Origin: Echria macrotheca
Taxonomy: Eukaryota; Ascomycota; Sordariomycetes; Sordariales; Schizotheciaceae
Direction: 5' to 3'
Assembly (NCBI GenBank): GCA_030411725.1
Contig: MU839835.1
Span: forward strand, 434,001 to 498,000
Length of the DNA: 64,000 bases
The notes below the pieces were generated by a model. The model was not told where the DNA came from. It searched no databases and saw nothing but the letters and a program-made list of their open reading frames with translations. Below are positions 46,863 through 57,384 of this stretch, one piece after another; within the stretch, counting starts at the first letter, position 1; the number at the start of each line of letters is the position of its first letter. The translations under genes were made by a program, and so were the position numbers.

Positions 46863-49800
46863 ATGTCTTCGTTCATCTCTACCCCCAGCATCTTGCAATA
46901 CACCCCAGCGAGCACTCGTCCGACGACTCGTCGGGACTCAACCGGCGATGTACGGATCCTGGGGGTCGGTGATCACCAACAGTACTCCTCGGCGATCGAG
47001 CTCCTTGTGCCGGGCGATCTTCCGAAGCGCGCACCTCCAGACTACAAGCCTCTGCCGCTACGATGGCCGTTTCTTACCTTGCTAGTTGTCTTTCTCCTTT
47101 CCCTCGTCGGAATTATAGAGTTTGCAGTTCGAAAGTTCCCACCGGGCATCAATCGCAGTACTAATCCAAACGTCGTCCCGTCGTATGCCCACAAGCGACG
47201 AGATGCACCCCAAGAGACAGCGATGGGACAGGAAGGAAGCCTCGAGCGACAGGCTCACGTCACTGCTATGCCGGCAGTTCGTATTCCCTCTCTCCCTACC
47301 GCCGCGCCAACCGAGTATCAAGAACCGACGGCCCAACTGGTTGTTGCGCGTACCATCGCGCCACGGGACCCGAGCCCAGAGCCACACCCCCCTGCTTCCT
47401 CTTACTATAGTAGTCCAACGAGTCTCTACCCCAAGATTGTGACCCAGGCTTTGGACCCAGAGGGAAACCTGCGCGATCTCAAGCCAAACGAAGACATACG
47501 AGGAAGCTGCCTCACTCTGCACAGCGCCGTCGTCTTTACAAACACACCAACATCGGGATCTGGGTCATGTGTCATGATCTACATTGAGGCTGGCGCCGCC
47601 CCAGCAGGCTCAAGCGGTGGGACCTTCGGCATGGTCACTTACACGTGCGTCGGCAAGGAGCTCGAGTTACTGGATTATCTCATCACCAATGCGGACTGGA
47701 CTCCGGTCGGCTGCAGCACGACGACGATTTCCCTTTCCAGCACCTCTGCCCCTACCAGTCCTGCCACGACGACGGTGGAGACTACACCGTCGCCTTCGCT
47801 TGCTGAGGGGGTAAAACCGACAACCAACGACCAGCTCAGCAGCAGCTCAGCCAGTACCAGTTCGACCAGGAACAGCTTGACCAGCACCAGTTCAGCGGGT
47901 AGCACAAACGGCACGTCAAGGAGCACTACGGCCAGCAGTGTTTCCATCACCAACAAGCCCGTGAGTACCGGCATGTTGTCTTCATTCCCAACCGTTCTTC
48001 AGTCCACACAGACAACCAACACCAGCGGCGGCGCGTTGGTGATTTTAACCAGCTATGGTACCGCTATCGGCGCATCGGGGCGGCCCGTAGGTGCGGTATT
48101 CACCGGTCTGGGAGGTGATGATGCCACTAGAACATGGTTCCTGGCCGAGGTGTCTACTGGCTCACTGGTGGCAACGATGATGCCGGGTCTATTGACTCCG
48201 AGCTTCTCTCCACCTCAACCTACGGGGGTTGTTACAGGAGACAGTGGAACACAAACTGGCCGCGCCGGCAGCGTAACGGCAACGGCAATCACGCCAGCCG
48301 ACGACCCATTCCCAACCACCACCCGCACCCTGCCTCCATTCCTCTATGGCTCTATCGTTTCTCCTACGGCAACCCCGGGAACACCCGAAGGGAGGATACC
48401 CGAAGGACTGCCACCATATATGTTCTCTGTCACAAACACGCAGTATATCGCTGGTTTGTTCCTTCCGGTGCTGCTCACGACGCTCCTCACCATCCCGATT
48501 GGCATCATAAACAACCATATCAAGCTGATACTGCCGTTTCAGGTGCTCGCCAGAGCGGGGCAATCCGGTGGAGGTGTGTCGGCAAGGGATTCGGTGTGTA
48601 TGAAGCCTCTAGGCTACACGGCCATCTGGACGAGCATCCGGTTCGCGCACAAGCATCGCGACCCAGTCCCGTTGATCGGAAACCTGTTGGTCCTCTTATC
48701 ATCATGCGCCATCCCGCTGTCGGCTGCCTCCATTGGCGTCAGCATCGCGTGCGATGAGTTCATGTATGCCGGGATGAGCCGCCCGGTCAGGGTGTGCCTG
48801 ATGAGGCTGGGCTTTGAGAATACAACGACGCGCATAGTAGAGACACTGTTTGTCTTAATGGCCGCTCTGGTACTGTGCGAGGTATTGTTACTGCTTCGGT
48901 GGCGTTCTGGGGTTCCTGGGTCGGCGTGGAACACGGCATACATTGCCGGCATTCTGCAGAACGAGCGGACCCAACAGCTCTTTCAGTCGATCGATCTCTC
49001 TCCAAGCCCCAAGCAGCGGGACAAGAATAAGTTGATGAGACGCCTGAAAGATAGTTTGTTCTCACTGCGGGATTACCGGAGCGGACGAGGCGTGGTGGAA
49101 TATGGTATCGTGGTGGAAAACGGTCCGAGCACGTTGTCCGGTCTCTCGACCCACCCTCGAGACGGCGACGGGAGATCGGTGCGGTCTGAGGCTGATCTGC
49201 AGCGATTGCCATCAAGGAGTTTTAGGGGATCACATGATGTAAATCTATCTGAGGAGGAAGTTCCCAATGGCTCCAGTAGGGGGTTGCCGGTGGTGGTGGT
49301 ACAACACCTGGAAGATACCCAAAGAAACCTAGAGGGGAACAAGAGCGACATTACGAAGGGTGATGTGGAAAATTCGCCAGCAAGCAATCTGAACGAATTG
49401 ACGCATCAAAATGATATACTCCAAACAGCTCGACAACATCAGACGGTCGAGAAAGTTCAGGCAACCCAGGAGACAGAGACCAAAAGACTGGATTCGGGCG
49501 TCATATCGAGGCGTCCAACCAACGACAGATATATTTCCAAGCAGGAGGCATCGAGGAGGACATCGATTCAAGACCTTGTCATCGGCATCCTCTTTATGCT
49601 GGCGCTGGTCGGGCTCCTGATTGTCATTGTATACTACGACACAACCGAGCACAGCACGCCCTTTGAGCAGTGGATGGACAGCCAGTCCTTCGGGGTCAAG
49701 TTCTTCTTTACCGGCGCCGGTGTCGTCATTTCTTTTTTCTGGGAGAGCACCTTTCAGCGTGAGTTTCTCTTTATTTGGTAGAAGGCCTGTCACTAACCTA

Positions 49801-50334
49801 GGTGATGAAACAGGTGTCACCATGCTAGAACCATACCGGCTGCTCTCGCGGCGACCGCAGCCCTATCGAACCCTGCTCCTTCATCCATCTACAAACCCAA
49901 TTAGCGGATTTACACGAGCCGCAGCGCGGGTAGACCCGCTAACGACGGCTGTGGCGCTCGCGGGCGCTCTATCGAAAGTGATGCCCATCTTGCTGCCGAT
50001 CGTGCCTTTTAACCCGCTGCAGACGTGGCGCCTGCACGAGATCTGCACGTGGATGACGGTCGGCATGCTCGCCTACATGATTATCGTGCACGGCTTTATC
50101 ATGTTGCTTGTAAAGTGGCCCGACTTACCCGTAGCGCCGGACAGCATCGCCGGGCTCATGTGCTACGTCTGCGACTCGCGTATGCTAGGCCTCTTCCACG
50201 AGGGGTTTGCTACAGTCGGGGAAAAGTCGAGGAAGACGCAGCTGCAAGGTATGCGTGCAAAGTACTTTTACGGACGAATAACAGGTTCTTCGGGTAAGAA
50301 GAGGATGGGGGTCGACTATATTGACGAAATGTAG
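46863..50334 (+). CDS. DUF3433-family multi-pass membrane protein
   Basis: Exons 46863-49758 and 49814-50334 give 1138 residues. The 55-nt intron uses the second of two in-phase acceptors (GAAACAG), since the branch site CACTAAC is too close to the first (CCTAG). TM1 at about 67-90 (RWPFLTLLVVFLLSLVGIIEF) is followed by a long extracellular-type region ending in a Ser/Thr-rich tract (about 290-370). Further helices lie near 527, 604, 657, 903 and 941, and two more in exon 2. The FFWESTFQ.VTMLEPYRLL segment and the paired architecture are typical of fungal DUF3433 proteins, often duplicated within one chain. They are thought to be plasma-membrane or wall-associated; function unknown. Confidence 0.8.
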
Positions 50335-50439
50335 TCTCCCTAGCGCTAGCTTTAATATACGAGCTGCGATGCCAGGGGCTAGAGGACCATCTGATCTGGA
50401 GTACTGGAGATAGTCTGCGGGAACTATTCAACTGTAATG

Positions 50440-51480
50440 AGCGTCCATTGCTTGTTCCCGGATGTCACCCTTAGACCTAGGCAATCGGCAAGGGCGTTGA
50501 TTTACCCATCTTCCTCGACTCCCAAATCCTCAACCTCTTCGTTGTAATAAGGGAAGCTGTAAGAAAAAACGTAGAGTCTTATTGCGAGATATTCCAGCGT
50601 TAAGTATTCCTCAAGCTCTACTATATAACATGCCTCCTCTTCGCATTTCTCGATATTTTTCAAGCCCAATACAGAAAGTTATTTACAAAGCATCGATATA
50701 CGGCTATAAGCAAGAAATAAATAACTTACCAACAGCAAAGTCTTATCCAAAAACTCCACTAATATCTCAACCACGTTTAAAAAGATCTTACTAAATAGAT
50801 CTTCGCGGGACGGATCACCACCCGCACTATTACCCTTATTATCGTTACTAGCCTAACGCTTACTTTAAAACAGAACCTCCTTATCTCCAACTAGGTTATA
50901 GTCTTTTTAATCTTATTAGAAACGTAATATGGAGCTATCCTCGCTATTTCTTTCCTAAACCTCATATTAAGCGAGGTTTGCTATTTACTTTATCTTATCC
51001 CAGGGACCTCGCAACTTAGCAGCATCAGGCACCAGGACACGCCACATCATAATTGACACCTTGTACTCGTCCATAACTATAGCATAATTAAGGCTATAGG
51101 CCACGGTATATTATCGTAAGAACTCCTCGTATTAGGCAACTAGCTAACACTTCTTTTACGCCTCTTCCAGTTTCAATCGCCACTCGTTTAAGCGCCATAT
51201 CTCCTTATTAAAGTTTTTATACTCCGCTACAATAATAGCGTCTCTCTCATGCGCCTAAGCGATCTACGTCGCCACGTTACGTATAAACGTTACGCCGGGC
51301 TTTAGCTATAATGAGTTATTATTCTTAATTAATAGTTTGGATAAGCTGGCCTGCGTGTTAGGAAAAGTATCTTTAATATCGTAGTCGGCTGACATCTTGC
51401 CTGATGAGAAGAAGGTTAGCCCGGGATAAGGTGAAGGGTCGGAGTGCGAATCTTTGGTGAGGTTGGTTATCACTAATATG
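50440..51480. repeat. AT-rich RIP-affected island
   Basis: Marked change of base composition from the flanks, with abundant TpA and few CpA, the signature of repeat-induced point mutation. It contains the pseudogene at 50724-51395 and most probably derives from a repeated element. No terminal repeats or target-site duplication could be fixed by eye, so limits are approximate. Confidence 0.6.
50724..51395 (-). pseudogene. RIP-inactivated reading frame, gag-like or unknown element protein
   Basis: On the minus strand an ATG at 51395 opens a single frame that can be followed without frameshift for about 220 codons. It holds at least 15 in-frame stops, all TAA or TAG and none TGA, at places where Gln codons would be expected after C-to-T change, while several Trp codons survive. 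Recognisable stretches include KNFNKEIWRLNEWRLKLEEA, MDEYKVSIMMWRVLVPDAAK and SAGGDPSREDLFSKI. Composition (Lys, Glu, Asn, Trp) and the AGGDPS tail recall gag proteins of fungal LTR elements, but no protease, reverse transcriptase or zinc knuckle is present. It cannot make a full protein. Confidence 0.6.
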
Positions 51481-51592
51481 TACATATACTTACAGTCACT
51501 TGCAGAGGAGCCTTGCCGGTAAAGCCCCTATTTAGCCCGCGAGATGTGAATCGCATTTGTTAGTCGATGATGGCGGTGGATGGTGAAGGTGG

Positions 51593-51856
51593 CTATGTGA
51601 ATATCGTGAATAGCTTCTTCTCCAGATACTGCGGTTCGACATTCGTCACCTTGATGAGAAGATCAGGAGTCTTCCAGCCCGCCTTGTCATACTCATCAGC
51701 CTTGCACGCTGGACTCGTCGTGTTCACCTGGACACCTTGTTTCCATATCTCCGCATAGTAGACCGTGGCAGACAGCATGTGGTCGAAAGTCTGGAAAGCC
51801 GACTTTGTTGTCTGGTCGGCGAAAGCAATAGATATTAGGGTAGGCTCTCGCCCCAA
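51593..51856 (-). CDS. Short hypothetical frame beside the RIP island
   Basis: An 87-codon frame whose composition looks protein-like (SAFQTFDHMLSATVYYAEIW, then PDLLIKVTNVEPQYLEKK) but which starts at TTG directly after a stop. A real gene would need an upstream exon, and an acceptor CCGACCAG near its start is available, but no convincing first exon was found. Not recognised. It may be a gene remnant cut by the neighbouring island. Confidence 0.25.
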   Translation of the reverse strand: MGREPTLISIAFADQTTKSAFQTFDHMLSATVYYAEIWKQGVQVNTTSPACKADEYDKAGWKTPDLLIKVTNVEPQYLEKKLFTIFT

Positions 51857-52088
51857 GAGTCATGGTGTGTAGTTCTATTGGCAGTTTGCAAGCATCTTAC
51901 ATGCGGTGGTGCACTCTATGCACGTCCTTCCATTAGGCAGCACCCAAAATCTGAAACCTACCTAGTCAAAGGTCGCTTCCTCAGATCCTGTTCCCCGCTT
52001 GTGCTATGTCAAGACAGTTCCTGTTTTTTCTGGTCGCCTTGCAATGGCAAAGTAATGTCAGCCTCCGCCCCGCCATTTTATCGCAACT

Positions 52089-53205
52089 ATGCTCAAAGCG
52101 CGAACATTGCATGTGTTTGTGGCGGTATGTCTCGCGGCGTGCGCAGTCGCCAGGGGTGACAAGAGGAAGCTCCAGCGTCCACTGGACACCATCCATTCTG
52201 ACGAAGACGAGCCTGGCCGGCGATGGGACTCGGTACGCATCCAGGTAAGACATCTAACAACCGGCGGATAGGGCACGATTGTACCAAATTCTAGCCATCT
52301 AGGAAGCGCAGTGGTTCGACATGGGCTACTCGTTCAATGTCACAGTCGGCAGCCCGCAGCAACAGGTGCTGGTGTATCTCGACATCTCATCTCCCGACAG
52401 CTGGATAACACCCGCGGCCCTCCCAGATAGACATCGAGTCTGCAAAGCCGCCCCAACCTTCAACACATCAGCTTCGTCCACCTTCCTCGCCACCAACACC
52501 CCGGTGCGCTTCCATTTCGACTGGCTCTGGGGGCAGGGTAACCTATCGTACGACACAATCGGCTTCGGCTCCATATCGGTGCAGCGTCAAGCCTTCGCCG
52601 TCCCCGACTATGTGAGCAGCGACACTTGGGGCTTCAACGCGTGCCCGATGGCCGGCATCGTCGGACTCGCCCCCTTTTCATCTCACACCGAACCTGACGA
52701 CTTTGGCAAACCATCTCCGTTTGTCTCCATGGCCCTCCAAAACGCGCTGCACAGAAACATATTCGCACTGCGTTTGCGCGGACCGCACGCCGAGCTGTCC
52801 TTTGGGCGCACCAACCCAGACCTCTACCGAAGCGGCTTCATCGCCGAGGTGCCTTTGACCCGCCATCGCAGCAGCAGGTGGGATGGAGGGTGGAAGACGA
52901 CGGCTTCGCGCCTGCTGCTTGAGGCATGGAAGGCTAACGACAGCTTCGTCGCCGACCTTGGCGGCGTCCCCACGACCTTTAGCACGCGCAGCCCCGAGAT
53001 CCACCTGCCCAAGGCCGTGTATGATAGCGTGTACGCCGCAGCCGGCTTTGAGAGGTCGTCGGGGTGGCTGATTCTCATAGTATCAACCCTAGCTGCTTTG
53101 GAGATACAATACGCTGACGGCCCCAAACGTCCCCTCTCACATTACTCCGGGACCTTCTTGATGCCCGGGTCGGTTCATACAAAGAAAGATATTACAAAAA
53201 GGTAG
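52089..53205 (+). CDS. Secreted A1 aspartic peptidase-like protein, divergent and short
   Basis: Exons 52089-52244 and 52303-53205 (58-nt intron, GTAAGA..ATCTAG) give 352 residues. Residues 1-22 are a signal peptide (MLKARTLHVFVAVCLAACAVA). The join gives EAQWFDMGYSFNVTVGSPQQQ, the typical start of the pepsin-like domain. The first active-site motif, normally DTGSSD.W, is DISSPDSW; the second, normally D(T/S)G(S/T), is DLGG. Both aspartates stay but their flanks are altered. After AGFERSSGW the sequence ends in a hydrophobic, atypical tail, about 100 residues short of usual family length. A further intron or truncation is possible. Proteolytic activity is doubtful. Confidence 0.65.
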
Positions 53206-53256
53206 ATATACACAGTACGTACATTACATCAGCACTCATTAGAGTCTACAACCTCC

Positions 53257-54024
53257 TCACAGCGCAGCAACCACACCCAAAACCGCAACCGCCGCCGCCG
53301 CCACAAACCCAGTCTCCCTAGCCGCCGCATTCCCACTAGTCTGCGTCTCCACCGACCCCGTCGTCCCCGTCGTCCCGGTCCCTGATCCGGTCCCCGTCCT
53401 CGTCGGCCCCTCCGCCCCCGGCGTAATCGTAGTAAACACCCCAACAACTCGCCCGCCCGTAGCGGTCCCGGTCTCCTCCGGCAGATCATCATAAACCCCC
53501 GTCAAAACCGGCAAAGTCGGCACAGCCCCCAAATAAGCCTCATAAAGCGTCTCGCACCCAGGCTTATCAGTAACCAACAACCCGCCGAAATAAAACCCCC
53601 ACATATGGCTCGACGACGCCGCCTCGCAGCTCGACGCCAGACTTTTTGCGGCGCTAGAATGAGCCCTGACAAAAGATGTCACCTCGGACCGGTGCTCGGA
53701 CCAGGCTGATGAGAGGGACGAAGGGGGCGTGGCGGTGCTCGTGAGCGCGAGGTCGTCGCAGAGGTTGAAGGGTGTGCCTGTGGGGGGCGAGGCGGTCGCT
53801 GCGGCTACGGCGGCGCGCGATAGTTCCGAGCCGAACCATTTTACTAGGCCTGGGTGCGATTCCATCTGGGGGGCTTGTTGGATTAGGGAGATGTACGACT
53901 TTGTGCAGTCGTCTAGCTCGGGCTCGGGGGGCGCGGTTTGGCGGGGGTGGAGAGGATGGGGGATGGTGGCTTTGGCGGTTGATGCCATCCCCGCGGCGAG
54001 GGAGAGGGTGATGAGGAGCTGCAT
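53257..54024 (-). CDS. Small secreted, probably GPI-anchored protein
   Basis: Single-exon, 255 residues. A signal peptide (MQLLITLSLAAGMASTAKA) and LHPRQ, a Kex2-like site, begin the protein. The ordered part holds four or more cysteines (DDCTKSYISLIQQ, NLCDDLALT, SSCEAA, GCETLYEAYLG), then a Gly/Thr-rich linker and a hydrophobic C-terminus (AAAVAVLGVVAAL) preceded by small residues, as for GPI attachment. It resembles the fungal 'infection structure specific' DUF7735-type secreted proteins, but this is by pattern only. It converges on the aspartic-peptidase-like gene. Confidence 0.7.
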   Translation of the reverse strand: MQLLITLSLAAGMASTAKATIPHPLHPRQTAPPEPELDDCTKSYISLIQQAPQMESHPGLVKWFGSELSRAAVAAATASPPTGTPFNLCDDLALTSTATPPSSLSSAWSEHRSEVTSFVRAHSSAAKSLASSCEAASSSHMWGFYFGGLLVTDKPGCETLYEAYLGAVPTLPVLTGVYDDLPEETGTATGGRVVGVFTTITPGAEGPTRTGTGSGTGTTGTTGSVETQTSGNAAARETGFVAAAAVAVLGVVAAL

Positions 54025-55009
54025 CTTTTTGATGTGGTGATGGGTTTTTTGGGGGGACTGGTGAGATCGTCAGTGGGTGAAATGTGTGAGGATGCTGGGA
54101 ATGGGAGTGTCCGCGATGGGCGGTGGTGGGATACGACAATGTTTTTATTCAAGATGGAAGTGGAGTTTTCTTTTGGCAGGCAATTTCGTTGAAATCCACC
54201 TCGCCGAGACTGAAGGATGAGCCTAATTTTCCGTAGCGGCGCAGCTCCACTGGATTGCGAGGTTGCATTGATTTCTCTTGGTAGCCAAGACTTTGATCCG
54301 CGGCATGACTTGGTGGAGGTGTTGCATCCTTTCAGGGGCTATTATGGGAAAGGGGCTTTGGTTTATACTACTCGACGTGTTGACTCGGTGATGAGGATTG
54401 GTTCAAATTGGTGTTTTTCATGAGAATTCTTTTTCATTCTGGTGTAAACCATTTGGAGCAATAAGGTACCACCCGTACAAGCCGCAGTATACAGATGTAG
54501 GTATAAAGCCATCAAGACGCACTAGGTGTACAGGTACATGCGTCTCATTTTAGAGTCAACTCCACTAACGCAACTCTACGGAACTTCCCGTATCGAGTAG
54601 CTCGAGACTATAAAACACTGCACATCCAACCGGTTCTAAGCGTTAGGATCCCCGGGATGCTGCCGACCAAGGAGAAGTCGATACGATGGTGGCTCGTCCG
54701 GCTGGATCATTCCGACTTCGACACGTCTCCCGGTCCGGCCCATCCATCACCAATCCTAGGCGAGACAACATGGCGTGTCCGCTCGACTGTTCAATACCCC
54801 ACGAGATACATGTTCGAAGTCCTGGGCTGGTCGTATTGTGGTTCATGCAGCTCGAGATGAGGCATTAGGCTACGGTCGTGACATCTTCCCGCTTCGATAC
54901 GTTCGGGATCGTCTTCGTTCTAGCTGACATACCAAAAGGTCTAGCTAGGATCCATAGCGTGCAAGTCTCAAGATATAGACACCCTCCATCCTACACCGAA
55001 CTCGCAATC
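54025..55009. other. Intergenic, no gene seen
   Basis: Only short frames without motifs. The left part is the promoter of the GPI-anchored candidate, the right part the 3' flank of the DUF6594 gene. Confidence 0.5.
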
Positions 55010-55952
55010 CTAGGTTGTCCTCGTCGTCTCGCATCCACCCCCCGAAGTCGTCACACCCCCCACAAACACCACCAGCACCGCCGCGTACGTCGCCGTAGCA
55101 GCCAACAACTCAAGCGGCAGCTTCGTAGGCGAGAAGTACGCAGCCGCGACGGCAAAGACCATGGTACAGACCCCAGCCGTCACCAAATTCACAGCGACGT
55201 TGGGCACGAGCGCCATCAGCACCATCGGCGCATTGAGAATAACCCCGCCGAGCACAGCGAGCACATAGCGCTGCCTCTTCGTCCTGGACGCGTACGGAAA
55301 ATCCCACGGCCCGCCCGGCAGGTCCGGGTGGAGATGGTTCTCGCCCGGGGGCACGCCGTCCTCGGGCCGGATCCCGTCGATCGTCTTGAGGTAGGTCAGC
55401 AGCTCGCGCTCCATCTCGCGCTCGGAGCGTAGCAGAAAAAGGTTGTTGTGCCAGTCGCGGTAGCCGACGTCGCGGATGAATTCGCGGTCGCGGACGGCGT
55501 TGCCTTTGTATGTGTCAGTTTGCGTTCCATCAGAAATAAAAGGGAGGCGCACAATAGCTCTGCATCAGCGAGGTCAGCGCGTCCGAGTCGGAGTCGTCCA
55601 TGGCGCCCTTCTTGAGGATGGTCGCGGTGGCGTCGAGGATGCGCTTGCGCAGGTAATGCAGATTCATGCGGTGCAGGGCCGTCATATTGAAGCGCTCGCC
55701 ACGCTCGTTGGTGTAGAAGATGTGGCGGCGCGCCGCGTCCACCACCGCTTTCGAGATGGGGTCGGGGGTTGCCATGTTTTTTTCTTCGGCCATTTGTTGC
55801 AATGTTGGTTGTTTGAATTCGAGATCATCGTGTAGTCTTTTGTTCACAGCTATATCCCTTTCTGCAGTGCTGCCTGATGAGCGTAGGATTTGGGGTAGCC
55901 AATGAGCCACACTGCTGCGGTTCGGCGGCCTCATGAATGCAACCCAGGCCAT
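55010..55952 (-). CDS. DUF6594-type membrane protein
   Basis: Exons complement(55553-55952) and complement(55010-55503), 49-nt intron (GTGCGC..ACAAAG with ACTGACA branch), give 297 residues from ATG 55952, or 244 from ATG 55793 (MAEEKNM). The join reads SYCNAVRDREFIRDV. The soluble helical part (LHRMNLHYLRKRILD; RDREFI; FLLRSEREMERELLTYL) and three closing membrane helices (YVLAVLGGVILNAPMVLMAL; VCTMVFAVAAAYF; ATATYAAVLVVFVGG) match the fungal DUF6594 family. Function unknown. The start codon is uncertain: the first 53 residues of the longer form show no family pattern. Confidence 0.72.
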
Positions 55953-57384
55953 CTCTTGCAGCTGAGTCTGCGTTTGTTTACCATCGATTCTCGTCCATGT
56001 ATATACTGCACAGTCGATAACAGCAGATCAAGCATTTAGTCCCCCCTCCCCTTGGACGGCAGGTCCTATGCACATCACACCAAGTGGCACACCAATAGCT
56101 GCAGAACCAATGGTCCGAAACGAGGAGGTATATAACAGCTGCCTCCCGGGTCTTGGGTTTCGGCCAGCTCTGGAGGTCCACCCGCATCACCTGAATCTCG
56201 AAGTGGACCTCAGATGAGATGAGGTGACGCTGGAAATAGTATTTTCCTCAGAGGGTCAGTTGATGACGGCTCGTTCAATGCTGCGTGTTCCTATACTGTC
56301 ATACTGGAAGTGGACGGCGGAAATCTCTGGCATCCCCTTTTCTCTCACTGAAGGGTTCGAGTAGGTATAGAATGGGCGCGGAAGTCCGACATGAGCCACA
56401 TGGAGAAATCCGATGGGCCAGAGCGCAATATTCGAGTGTTTCGGTCATTGTGTCAACTACACTCAGACATAGAAGTGTGGGAGTACGGTACTGTCAGGTC
56501 GAATTGGCTGTGCTCAGAGCAGCCCAAACAATAGAAGGATACCTGTACCGTGTACGGCAACAGCCAGACGCCATGACCGGAACCTCCTGAATGCCAGACG
56601 CGGGCACAGATGAATCTGGGCTCACCGGTATCATTGCCACCCTGTTACTTTGAAAATATCAGCCCACCAGCATGGAAAACCCACCGATTCGTGGATCAAG
56701 GGGCACCGAAAACAGAGACTCCTGACCTTCGCGTCAATAATTGTTTACCCTCAGATGTGAAGTCATCGGAGAAATTGGATAACACATTCGGATCAAGCGC
56801 CCGGTCGTCCCCTGCGTTGCATTGGCACTCACACATAACCATGCCTGTCGATCTCGGTCAGCCGGGAGGTGACAGCGGGTCGTATCTGGAGGAGCAATAG
56901 GATCAGCTCGTGGGCATCGCGACGTAGCATCAGAGCGACATTACGAGTTGCCGAACCCGGGAATTGGATTTGTCCAGTGCTGGTTGCGGCTATGTTTGTC
57001 GCGCCTTGTGTCACCAACGCGGCAGAGAGGAAACGCGTTCGGCGACCTCGGCTTCTCCAGGCTAAGCAGAAAGGCTGTTGTTTAATTCCCGTGCCAGTTG
57101 CATAGGCTGTACTGCAACATCAGCTCAACGTATTGCTCACGGTGGCTGTCCCGATTGGTCAACGTCGCATAATCCTGCATTCGAAGACGGCCATACCCCG
57201 CTGTCACGCTATAAAAGTAGGATTTGGGTAGTATTCCATGCGCGTCGTGGCTCCAGGGTAATTAAAGCTGCCCAGGGCAAGGGCTTGAGCCAGGCTCGTG
57301 GATCTCAGCCATAAGTATAACTCCCTGTGCTGTCAGACTCCTTCGGTCAGCCAGACTCTTCCAGTCAGTGGTGTAAGTCGCAAC
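55953..57384. other. Intergenic, no gene seen; promoter of the FAD oxidoreductase
   Basis: About 1.4 kb between divergent genes. Frames are short and motif-free. A TATA box occurs at 57210-57217. Confidence 0.5.
57210..57217 (+). promoter_or_regulatory. TATA box of the FAD oxidoreductase gene
   Basis: TATAAAAG stands about 170 bp before the ATG at 57385, followed by a pyrimidine-rich leader (CTCTTCCAGTC). Confidence 0.45.
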
